Below are positions 24,122-31,828 of a stretch of DNA of 64,000 nucleotides, piece after piece (position 1 is the stretch's first letter; every line of letters begins with the position of its first letter). The position numbers and the translations under genes were made by a program. Origin of the DNA: UKL13-2 sp036394575 (GTDB taxonomy: Bacteria > Pseudomonadota > Gammaproteobacteria > Burkholderiales > Usitatibacteraceae). The notes under the pieces are model-generated. The model had not been told where the DNA came from, did not search any database, and saw only the letters and a program-made list of their open reading frames with translations. Location of the stretch: assembly GCA_036394575.1 (NCBI GenBank), contig DASWEY010000036.1, positions 1-64,000 of the forward strand. The letters are read 5' to 3'.

Positions 24122-25696
24122 TCAATCGAGGTGATCGTGGTGATCTTCCAGCCCCGAGTTCAGCAAGGTGCGCGCCTCAAAAATAACTTCGGAAGCGGTC
24201 AAGCCCAGCGGTCCCATGCCGTGCATGAGGCAGGCATCGGCGGCGGCGCCATGCAAATAGACGCCGAGCAGAGCAGCGTCGAGCGCGCTCAGACCCTGCG
24301 CCATAAAGGCCGCCATCATCCCGGATAGTGCATCGCCCATGCCGCCGCTGGCCATGCCCGGGTTGCCCGAGGTATTGATGAAGTAGCGGCCATCGGACAT
24401 CGCAATCACGGTGCCGGCGCCCTTGAGCACGACGATGCAGCTGAAGCACGCAGCCAGTTTGTGTGCGGCGCCGATACGGTCTTGCTGCACCTTGGCCGGC
24501 GTGGTTTTCAGCAGACGTGCTGCCTCTCCGGGATGCGGCGCAAGGATGGCCTGGGGCCGGCCATTGGCGCGGTGTTTGGAGGCATATGCCTTGAAAGCTG
24601 CGCCAATGCTGGGGTTTGAGGCCATCAGGTTCAGGGCGTCGGCATCAATGACGATCGGTCGCTGCCGCGACAGCGCGACTTGGAGCGCGCGCGCGGCGGC
24701 CTTGCCATCGCCCAGTCCCATGCCGACCGCGAAGGCGTTTATATCTGCATCGGCAGCCAGTTTGATGGCCGGGCGCAGCATGATTTCCGGATTGATCGCG
24801 TCCACGCTCATGGCTGTGTCCGCGGCAAGACCGAGGTAAACCTTGCCTGGCCCCATATGCAGTGCGGCACGCGCCGCCAGCACGGCTGCGCCCACCATGC
24901 CTTCGGCGCCACCAATAATGCCGGCATTGCCATAGCTGCCCTTGTGGGAATTGCGGCGGCGCTGCGGAATCAGGGCGGCGGCACGTTCGCGGTTCAGCAA
25001 TTCGCCCTTGGCGGCCGGCACCGATGTTTGCGGGTTCGCGCCTAGCGTCTCGATATGAATTTCACCGCAGCAGTCGACGCCGTCGGCGGTATAGAGGCCG
25101 GGCTTCAGGCCTAGAAAAGTGAGGGTGAAATCTGCGGCGATGGCCTCGCCAAAGGCGTGGCCGCTATCGGCGGAAAGCCCGCTGGGGATATCGATCGCCA
25201 GAACGGGGGTGCCGGCGCGTTCGCGCCGCTGGTTGACCGCAGCGATGGCCGCGGCGAATTCGGCGGCTGGTGGACGATTGAGGCCGATGCCGAACAGGCC
25301 GTCGACGATCAGTCCGTATGTCGCAAACTCCCCGTCTGTCGGACATTTGCGGGTAACTGCCCCCTTGGCTTTGCGATAGGTCTGTTGCGCTTTTTGCGCC
25401 GCGGGATCGCTGGATTTATGCTCGCCCGGCGTCCAAACCAGCACCGGGATCTTTTTGGCTTGCAGGACCCGCGCGGTCACCCAGGCATCGCCGCCATTGT
25501 TGCCGGGGCCGGCGAGAATCAGTACGCGTTTTTTGGCTTTGCGCGCCGCGATCACATCGGTGGCGAGCGTGGCGACCGCTTCGCCGGCGCGTTGCATCAG
25601 CGAGAAGCGGGGCCGCGCCTTGGCATGCGCAGCTTCCATGGCGCGGAGCTCGGCATTGGAGTACAGGCGGATCGCTTCAGGAAGAATTGAACTCAC
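24122..25696 (-). CDS. nnrDE: bifunctional NAD(P)H-hydrate repair enzyme (epimerase + dehydratase)
   Basis: This 524-residue fusion has an N-terminal YjeF epimerase domain (about 1-220, motif AGPGNNGGDAWV near 62-73) and a C-terminal ADP-dependent dehydratase (about 235-510). The dehydratase has GMGLGDGKAA, APHPGEAARLL, VLKGAGTVIA and NPGMASGGMGDALSG. It repairs hydrated NADH and NADPH. Residues about 360-379 (SNPSIGAAFKAYASKHRANG) form an insert before the HPGEA motif that I do not find in the family as I know it. The DNA there matches the palindromic repeat family. The gene overlaps nadB by 4 bp. Confidence 0.93.
   Translation of the reverse strand: MSSILPEAIRLYSNAELRAMEAAHAKARPRFSLMQRAGEAVATLATDVIAARKAKKRVLILAGPGNNGGDAWVTARVLQAKKIPVLVWTPGEHKSSDPAAQKAQQTYRKAKGAVTRKCPTDGEFATYGLIVDGLFGIGLNRPPAAEFAAAIAAVNQRRERAGTPVLAIDIPSGLSADSGHAFGEAIAADFTLTFLGLKPGLYTADGVDCCGEIHIETLGANPQTSVPAAKGELLNRERAAALIPQRRRNSHKGSYGNAGIIGGAEGMVGAAVLAARAALHMGPGKVYLGLAADTAMSVDAINPEIMLRPAIKLAADADINAFAVGMGLGDGKAAARALQVALSRQRPIVIDADALNLMASNPSIGAAFKAYASKHRANGRPQAILAPHPGEAARLLKTTPAKVQQDRIGAAHKLAACFSCIVVLKGAGTVIAMSDGRYFINTSGNPGMASGGMGDALSGMMAAFMAQGLSALDAALLGVYLHGAAADACLMHGMGPLGLTASEVIFEARTLLNSGLEDHHDHLD
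24561..24618. repeat. palindromic element copy 4, in frame inside nnrDE
   Basis: The plus-strand sequence CATTGGCGCGGTGTTTGGAG, then GCATATGCC and GCGCCAATGCTGGGGTTT, closely follows the intergenic copy at 51814-51883. The core is changed to AGGCATATGCCT, and the reading frame of nnrDE stays open through it. Arm complementarity is limited to TTGGCGC/GCGCCAA plus neighbours. Confidence 0.6.
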
Positions 25697-27297
25697 GGCG
25701 TCATCACCGTATCGCGTGCCTCGGCAAGGGTCTGTGGATAGTCCGCGCTGTAGTGGAGGCCGCGGCTTTCCTTGCGCGCCATGGCACAGCGCACAATTAG
25801 TTCGGCGGTCTGCACGAGGTTGCGCAACTCGATCAGGTCGTTGGATACGCGGAAGTTGGCGTAGTACTCCTGAATTTCATCTTTCAGCAGGTTGATGCGG
25901 TGCAGGGCGCGCTCCAGCCGTTTGTCGGTGCGGACAATGCCGACATAGTCCCACATGAAACGGCGCAGTTCGTCCCAGTTATGCGAAATGATCACCTCCT
26001 CGTCGGCATTGGTGACGCGGCTTTCGTCCCATGGGGGCACGGCGGGGGTGTCCTGTGCGGGTGTAGCGGCGATATCCTTTACCACGGCTTCGGAAAACAC
26101 CAGGCATTCGAGCAGGGAATTGCTGGCCAGGCGATTGGCGCCGTGGAGGCCGGTGCACGATACTTCGCCCAGTGCATACAGATTGGCGACGTCGGTGCGC
26201 CCATGCAGATCCGTCACCAGCCCGCCGCAGGTGTAATGCGCCGCCGGAACGATGGGAATCGGGTCCTTGGTAATGTCGATACCCAGGCTCAGGCATTTTT
26301 CATGGATATTCGGGAAATGCGCGAGCAGGAAATCGGCCGGTTTGTGCGAGATGTCGAGATAAACAAAATCGAGGCCGCGCTTTTTCATTTCATAGTCGAT
26401 GGCGCGGGCGACGATATCGCGCGGCGCCAGTTCGGCGCGCTTGTCGTGCGCCGGCATGAAACGTTCGCCGGCCCGGGATTTGTCGTTGGCGTCGGGCAGC
26501 CGCAGCAGGCCGCCTTCGCCGCGCACTGCTTCGGTGATGAGAAACGATTTGGCGGCAGGGTGGTAGAGGCAGGTTGGGTGAAACTGCATGAACTCCATAT
26601 TGGCGACCCGGCAGCCTGCGCGCCAGCCCATGGCCACGCCGTCGCCGGTGGCGACATCGGGATTGGTGGTGTACAGGTAGACCTTGCCGGCGCCGCCGGT
26701 GGCCAGCGCGGTAAAGCGCGCATGGATGGTCAGGACCTTGCCGGTCCGGTTGTTCAGGGCATAGGCCCCGTAGCAGCGATTCGCCTGGTCCGGTTCGCTG
26801 CGTTTGAGTTTCTTGCTGGTGATGAGGTCAACCACGATATGGTGCTCGAGGACCTCGATATTGGGGTGCTCCTTCAGCTGGGACACCAGGGTTTTCTGCA
26901 CGGCGCGGCCAGTCATGTCGTCCGCATGGGCGATGCGCCGATGGGAATGCCCGCCTTCGCGGGTCAGATGCAGTTCGCTGTGATTGTTCTCGTCGCGGGT
27001 GAACGGCACGCCCTGGGCGACCAGCCATTCCACGGCACGCTTGCCGTTCTCGACGACGAAACGCACCGCCTCGTCCTTGCACAAGCCGGCGCCGGCGATA
27101 TGGGTGTCGCGGATATGGTTCTCCGGGGAGTCATCGTCCCCCAACACGGCGGCAATGCCGCCCTGTGCCCAGGCGCTGGCCGCATCCAGCAGCTCGTGTT
27201 TGGTCAGCAAGGCGACCTTTTGCGTCTCGGCGAGGCGGAGTGCCAGCGACATGCCGGCCAGGCCACTGCCGATTATCAGGACATCATATTTTTTCAT
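25693..27297 (-). CDS. nadB: L-aspartate oxidase
   Basis: This 534-residue flavoenzyme oxidises L-aspartate to iminoaspartate, the first step of de novo NAD synthesis. The FAD motif is VLIIGSGLAGMSLALRLAE at the N-terminus. The substrate domain holds HDKRAELAPRDIVARAI, and the ALGEVSCTGLHGANRLASNSLL block is diagnostic of the NadB/succinate dehydrogenase A family. The C-terminal helical domain is complete. It precedes nnrDE with a 4-bp overlap, so two NAD(H)-related genes share a transcript. Divergent from rpoE. Confidence 0.96.
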   Translation of the reverse strand: MKKYDVLIIGSGLAGMSLALRLAETQKVALLTKHELLDAASAWAQGGIAAVLGDDDSPENHIRDTHIAGAGLCKDEAVRFVVENGKRAVEWLVAQGVPFTRDENNHSELHLTREGGHSHRRIAHADDMTGRAVQKTLVSQLKEHPNIEVLEHHIVVDLITSKKLKRSEPDQANRCYGAYALNNRTGKVLTIHARFTALATGGAGKVYLYTTNPDVATGDGVAMGWRAGCRVANMEFMQFHPTCLYHPAAKSFLITEAVRGEGGLLRLPDANDKSRAGERFMPAHDKRAELAPRDIVARAIDYEMKKRGLDFVYLDISHKPADFLLAHFPNIHEKCLSLGIDITKDPIPIVPAAHYTCGGLVTDLHGRTDVANLYALGEVSCTGLHGANRLASNSLLECLVFSEAVVKDIAATPAQDTPAVPPWDESRVTNADEEVIISHNWDELRRFMWDYVGIVRTDKRLERALHRINLLKDEIQEYYANFRVSNDLIELRNLVQTAELIVRCAMARKESRGLHYSADYPQTLAEARDTVMTP

Positions 27298-27353
27298 CGG
27301 GACTTTGCGACTGAATTGCGATTGCCAAGCCGGCGGGGAATAACCCTACAAAG

Positions 27354-27382
27354 TGAACTATTTTTCACCCGGCAGGTCTTTA
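27354..27382 (+). promoter_or_regulatory. candidate sigma-E promoter of the rpoE operon
   Basis: TGAACTA, a 15-base spacer and GTCTTTA fit the sigma-E pattern (GGAACTT, 15-16 bases, GTCTAA) moderately. It would leave a leader of about 260 nt before rpoE. Autoregulation by sigma-E is the norm for this locus. Judged by eye, not confirmed. Confidence 0.45.
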
Positions 27383-27642
27383 CCAGAGCTGTAAGCGAAA
27401 TCGCTGAGTTGAACAAGAGACGTTCCGGCGCATCCGGATCATGCGCTGCGATAACCACAAACGAATGAGAGGCTGCGATGGCGGAGTTGACGTTTATAAT
27501 ACCTGAGGGTTCGGGCTTGCACGCCGCGAGGCAGGCGGGCGTACGGTCCAAACCGAGCGCCCCCTTCGTGTCGGCCGCAATGGCGGCCGCCAAAGGCGTC
27601 GCGTCCGGCGCAGTCAGGCCGGCCATTCAAGGGAAAGCGTTG

Positions 27643-28242
27643 ATGAGTGATCGCGAAGTCGATCAGCAGCTGGTGGAAAGGGCGCAGGCGGGGGACAAGA
27701 AGGCCTTCGAACTGCTCGTTATCAAGTATCAGCGCAAGGTGGAACGATTGCTATCACGCATAATTCGCGAGCCGGCGGAGATCGAAGATGTGTCGCAGGA
27801 AGCGTTCATCAAGGCATATCGGGCGCTGGCCAATTTTCGCGGCGACAGCGCGTTCTATACTTGGCTGTACCGTATTGCGGTCAATACCGCCAAGAATTAT
27901 CTGATCAGCCAGGGCCGGCGTGCGCCGACCACGACCGCGTTCGATGCCGAGGAGGCCGAGGGCTTTGAAGACGCCGTCGGCTTGCGCGATATCGCCACGC
28001 CGGACGCGGAATTGATGTCCAAGCAGATCGGGCGGATCGTCAACCGGACGATCGACGGGCTGCCGGAAGAATTGAGAACCGCGATTACCTTGCGTGAAAT
28101 CGACGGCTTGAGCTATGAAGAAATTGCGCAGATCATGGATTGCCCGATCGGTACCGTCCGTTCGAGAATCTTTCGCGCACGAGAGGCGGTCGCCGAGCAA
28201 TTACGGCCGCAACTCGGGACCTCGAAGGACAGGAGATGGTGA
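27643..28242 (+). CDS. rpoE: RNA polymerase sigma factor RpoE (sigma-E/AlgU)
   Basis: This 199-residue ECF sigma factor has region 2 with YQRKVERLLSRIIREPAEIE then DVSQEAFIKAYRAL, and FYTWLYRIAVNTAKNYL. Region 4 is ITLREIDGLSYEEIAQIM then DCPIGTVRSRIFRAREA. These are the standard RpoE blocks. The start MSDREVDQQL (27643) is the family N-terminus; 55 further in-frame codons upstream look non-coding. Followed 1 bp later by rseA, then rseB and mucD, the envelope-stress operon. Confidence 0.96.
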   Translation: MSDREVDQQLVERAQAGDKKAFELLVIKYQRKVERLLSRIIREPAEIEDVSQEAFIKAYRALANFRGDSAFYTWLYRIAVNTAKNYLISQGRRAPTTTAFDAEEAEGFEDAVGLRDIATPDAELMSKQIGRIVNRTIDGLPEELRTAITLREIDGLSYEEIAQIMDCPIGTVRSRIFRAREAVAEQLRPQLGTSKDRRW

Positions 28243-28243
28243 A

Positions 28244-28774
28244 ATGAACGAAAAATTATCTGCGCTGATGGATGGCGAACTGGACCGTGACAATGCCGCC
28301 GCCGCCATCAAGGCGCTGGGCGCCAATACGGTCCAGCGCGAAGACTGGGACTGCTACCACTTGATCGGCGATGCCCTGCGCGGAGATGCCGGCGGCGAGG
28401 TGCTGCGAAATCAGTCCTGTACGGCCGCGATTTTTTCGCGCCTTGCCGCGGAACCGACAGTGCTGGCGCCGGTAGCGTTTGCGAAACCCATCGCGGTTCA
28501 TCACCGGACGCGTATTGCCCTGGCCATGGCGGCGTCAGTGGTTACCGTGTCGGCTATCGGTGTGGTTGCCTTCAAGCAGCAGGGAGCGTCGGTTGCTTCC
28601 GTCCAGCTGGTTCAACAGATTGCGCCGCAACCGATGGCCAATGCGCAATCCCCCGTGCAGGTCAGCACCCGGGTCAACGACTATCTGGTGGTGCATCGGC
28701 AGTTTGCCAACCCCGCCGCCCTGCAGGAAGCAGCGCTGCATGGTGCGGAAGCCCGGAAGGCGGTCGGCCAGTGA
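28244..28774 (+). CDS. rseA: sigma-E anti-sigma factor RseA
   Basis: This 176-residue inner-membrane protein has the N-terminal RseA domain (MNEKLSALMDGELDRDNAAA, then DWDCYHLIGDALRG) that clamps RpoE. One TM helix lies about residues 86-106. A periplasmic C-terminal part follows (about 70 residues) with Gln-rich segments. Site-1 and site-2 cleavage releases sigma-E in the family. Starts 1 bp after the rpoE stop. Confidence 0.92.
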   Translation: MNEKLSALMDGELDRDNAAAAIKALGANTVQREDWDCYHLIGDALRGDAGGEVLRNQSCTAAIFSRLAAEPTVLAPVAFAKPIAVHHRTRIALAMAASVVTVSAIGVVAFKQQGASVASVQLVQQIAPQPMANAQSPVQVSTRVNDYLVVHRQFANPAALQEAALHGAEARKAVGQ

Positions 28775-28828
28775 CCGGCGATATTGGCCGACTATTCGAC
28801 GGAATTTTGGTGTGGTAGCGGTCAATCC

Positions 28829-29842
28829 ATGATGTTGAAAGCCGGATATATTTTGCTGCCTTTGCGCTATTGGAGCGGGCTATGCATTTTGCTGGGCGCA
28901 TCAGCGGCCCTGGCGGCACCGCCAGTGCCGGCGCGGGAAACCGAGGCCATGGACTGGCTGATACGGGTCTCCAAGGCCGCGCGGGACCTCCCTTACAGCG
29001 GCGTATTCGTACATCAGACCGCCGATAACAGCACCACGTCGCGAATCACCCACCTCGTCGACAAGCAGGGGGTGGAGCTCGAAAAAATCGAGGCGCTGGA
29101 TGGCCCGCAGTATGAAATCATTCGCCGTAACGAAGAAATGTTCTGTTATCAGCCGGACGCCAAGACCGTGCGCGTTGACCGGCGCGCGAGCGGACGGTTC
29201 TTTCCCTCGCTGGTATCGGGTTCACCGCAGTCGATTGCCGAGAATTACCGTCTGCGTCTGGGCAGTGTCGAACGCATCGCCGGATTCGATTGCCAGTGGA
29301 TCATTCTCGAGCCGCGCGATGAAATGCGCTATACGCAAAAAGTATGTGCTGAAGTTGGCAGCGGCCTGTTGCTGCGGGCCAAGACCTATAGCGAACGGAA
29401 CCATTTGCTCGAGCAGTTCATGTTTACGCAACTCGACGTCAACGGCAACGTAAGCCGTCAGGCGCTCAATTCGCAATATGAAAAAAGTCCCGGCTGGCAA
29501 CGCGATTACTCAGTGAAGTCGCCGCTAAAGGATGTCGATACCGGCTGGGTGGTCGGCAACCTGCCTGCCGGCTTCAAGAAGGTAATGGAGATGCTGCGTT
29601 CGCTGGCGGGGCGTCCGCAGCCGGTCGCTCAACTGGTGTTCTCCGATGGAATGGCGCATGTTTCGGTTTTTGCGGAGCCCTCGCAAATGCAGGGAACCGT
29701 CTCTGCATCCGGTGCGTCCGACGATAACCCGACCTCATTTGCGGTACGCTCGGTGGGTGATTATCAGGTAACCGTCATGGGCGAGGTGCCGCTGGTAACA
29801 GTCCAGGCCATCGCCGACGGCGTCAGTCGTCGCGCCCGATAA
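28829..29842 (+). CDS. rseB: sigma-E regulatory protein RseB (MucB)
   Basis: This 337-residue periplasmic protein has a signal peptide (about 1-29, ending ASAALA). An N-terminal MucB/LolA-like domain follows (about 35-215, with WLIRVSKAARDLPYSGVFVH, then VYRL-type strands). The smaller C-terminal domain (about 235-335) includes WVVGNLPAGFKKV. It binds RseA and protects it from DegS, and senses displaced lipopolysaccharide or lipoproteins. Two adjacent ATGs at 28829 and 28832 are possible starts. Confidence 0.93.
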   Translation: MMLKAGYILLPLRYWSGLCILLGASAALAAPPVPARETEAMDWLIRVSKAARDLPYSGVFVHQTADNSTTSRITHLVDKQGVELEKIEALDGPQYEIIRRNEEMFCYQPDAKTVRVDRRASGRFFPSLVSGSPQSIAENYRLRLGSVERIAGFDCQWIILEPRDEMRYTQKVCAEVGSGLLLRAKTYSERNHLLEQFMFTQLDVNGNVSRQALNSQYEKSPGWQRDYSVKSPLKDVDTGWVVGNLPAGFKKVMEMLRSLAGRPQPVAQLVFSDGMAHVSVFAEPSQMQGTVSASGASDDNPTSFAVRSVGDYQVTVMGEVPLVTVQAIADGVSRRAR

Positions 29843-29956
29843 ACCCCTTCGCTATCGCCGGGCGGCGGCAATAGACGGCGAAGCGCTGCCAATCGCACAC
29901 AAGTCAAGGCAATGCCGCCATACTCTCGGCGGCGCCCAGTTTTGAATGGAGAAATT

Positions 29957-31450
29957 ATGCAAACTCGTACCCCATCCAGCTACGCGATCGACGCGAAGCT
30001 TGTGATTGCAGCCGTGTTTTTCGCGGCATCCTCGTTGCTGCTTGCCGCGCCCCCTGCGCAGGCGAAGGAGCTGCCGGATTTTACCGAACTCGTCGATAAA
30101 TTCGGTCCGTCGGTGGTCAACGTCAGCACCAAGGCGCGCCTGCCCGGGCAGCGCCAGATGCCGATCGATGAAAACGATCCCATGTATGAATTTTTCAAAC
30201 GCTTCATGCCCCCCGACGCGCGTCCCAATCCGCGTGCTCCCAACCCGAATGCACCGCGCAAAACCCCCAAGAGCGGAGATGAACCGCCGCTGCGCAACCT
30301 GGGCCAGGGATCGGGGTTTATTTTTTCCGCAGATGGTTATGTATTGACCAATGCCCATGTGGTGGCAAACGCCGACGAGGTAACCGTAACGCTTACCGAC
30401 AAGCGTGAATTCAAGGCCAAGGTAATCGGCGCCGATGCGCGCACCGATGTGGCGGTGCTGAAGCTGGAAGCCAATGGTTTGCCCAAAGTCACGGTGGGCG
30501 ATTCCGACAAGGTCCGCGTCGGCGAATGGGTGATGGCGATCGGTTCGCCGTTCGGCTTTGAAAACACCGTGACGGCCGGCATTGTCAGCGCCAAGACGCG
30601 TGATACCGGCGATTTTGTGCCCTTCATTCAGACGGATGCGGCGGTCAACCCCGGCAATTCCGGCGGCCCCCTGTTCAATATCCGCGGGGAAGTCATCGGT
30701 ATCAACTCGCAGATATTTTCCGATGGCGGAGGCTATATCGGCATTTCATTCGCGATCCCGATCAATACGGCAGTCGATACGGCCAATCAGATCATCAAGA
30801 GCGGCAAGGTATCGCGCGGCCGCATCGGCATCGAGATGGAGCAGCAACCGATTTCGGATGAGCTTGCGGAGTCGCTGGGCTTAGGCAAGACCCCGGGCGT
30901 GATGATCGCCAAGGTGGAAAAGGATGCCCCTGCCGACAAGGCGGGGATCCAGGCCAGGGATATCATCCGCAAGGTCAACGGACAGGTCGTCAAGAGCAAT
31001 ATCGATGTGGTGCGTTCGATATCCAGCCGTTCGCCCGGGACCAAGGTGACCTTGACCATCTGGCGCAAGGGCACTGAAAAGGATTTCGTGGTCACTGTCG
31101 CCGAGGCGCCGGCGGATGTGCGTGCGGTGCGTCCGGCCGACAAGAAGGAAGACGGCAGTCCAGCTGCAGCGCCCAATCGGCTGGGTCTGGTGGTCAAGGA
31201 CATCAGCAGCGACGACCGCAAGGAATTGAAGGTCAGCCAGGGCGTGATTGTCGAAGACGTCGACGGGCCCGCCGAACGTGCCGGCATCCAGCCCGGTGAT
31301 GTGATCGTTGCATTCAATACCGTCGATATCAAGAGCGCGACGCAGTTCGCCGATCTGGTCGCCAGGATGGATGTGAAAAAACCGGTGGCGTTGTTGATCA
31401 AGCGGGGCGAGGAGACCCGTTACATCACCCTGCGCGCCGAGGCAAAGTAA
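29957..31450 (+). CDS. mucD: DegP/MucD-type periplasmic serine protease
   Basis: This 497-residue HtrA protease has a signal peptide (about 1-36). The triad is His134 (LTNAHVV), Asp164 (ARTDVAVLKL) and Ser235 (NPGNSGGPLF). Two PDZ domains follow at about 290-380 and 400-490. The Q-linker between signal and protease domain is rich in Pro and Asn. It closes the rpoE-rseA-rseB envelope-stress cluster as in other Betaproteobacteria. GGAGAAATT precedes the ATG. Confidence 0.95.
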   Translation: MQTRTPSSYAIDAKLVIAAVFFAASSLLLAAPPAQAKELPDFTELVDKFGPSVVNVSTKARLPGQRQMPIDENDPMYEFFKRFMPPDARPNPRAPNPNAPRKTPKSGDEPPLRNLGQGSGFIFSADGYVLTNAHVVANADEVTVTLTDKREFKAKVIGADARTDVAVLKLEANGLPKVTVGDSDKVRVGEWVMAIGSPFGFENTVTAGIVSAKTRDTGDFVPFIQTDAAVNPGNSGGPLFNIRGEVIGINSQIFSDGGGYIGISFAIPINTAVDTANQIIKSGKVSRGRIGIEMEQQPISDELAESLGLGKTPGVMIAKVEKDAPADKAGIQARDIIRKVNGQVVKSNIDVVRSISSRSPGTKVTLTIWRKGTEKDFVVTVAEAPADVRAVRPADKKEDGSPAAAPNRLGLVVKDISSDDRKELKVSQGVIVEDVDGPAERAGIQPGDVIVAFNTVDIKSATQFADLVARMDVKKPVALLIKRGEETRYITLRAEAK

Positions 31451-31453
31451 GGA

Positions 31454-31714
31454 ATGACGCTGACGGTTCTGTCGAGGACTTACTGCCATCTATGCGAGGA
31501 ACTGCTGGCGGCGCTGGAAGCCTTCCGCCGCGCCGGCAGCGGTTCATTTGAAATCAAGGTGGTCGATATCGATCAACACCCTGAACTGGAGGCTGTTTAT
31601 GGCGACAAGGTGCCGGTGCTGCTCGATGGAAATCTGGAAATTTGCCACTATTTCATGAATGAAGACGCGCTGACAGCCCATTTGCAGCGGCGTTCCGGGA
31701 ATGGTCGGGCGTAA
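31454..31714 (+). CDS. glutaredoxin family protein (DUF836)
   Basis: This 86-residue protein begins MTLTVLSRTYCHLCEELLAA. The CxxC motif is CHLC, with the thioredoxin-fold strand VDIDQHPELEAVYGDKVPVL including the cis-Pro. This is the DUF836 subgroup usually found after mucD in Betaproteobacteria. Function is probably thiol redox control. It starts 3 bp after the mucD stop. Confidence 0.9.
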   Translation: MTLTVLSRTYCHLCEELLAALEAFRRAGSGSFEIKVVDIDQHPELEAVYGDKVPVLLDGNLEICHYFMNEDALTAHLQRRSGNGRA

Positions 31715-31779
31715 TAAGTGAGCGTAGCGAAGGGCATTTGCGCTAAAATCGGGGGCTAACCAGTATCACCCCATCAGAT

Positions 31780-31801
31780 AAGGGCACGAGGTCGTGCCCT
31801 T
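31780..31801 (+). terminator. hairpin between the mucD transcript and lepA
   Basis: Arms AAGGGCACGA and TCGTGCCCTT have a two-base centre and are followed by ATTCGTTG. It ends 27 bp before the lepA start used here. It may end the upstream transcript or fold within the lepA leader. A -10-like TAAAAT occurs at 31744-31749. Confidence 0.55.
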
Positions 31802-31828
31802 ATTCGTTGTATGAATCGTAAATATATG

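Noticed and set aside
27478..27642. Upstream extension of rpoE
   Set aside because: The family start is at 27643, and the extra 55 codons do not resemble any sigma factor.
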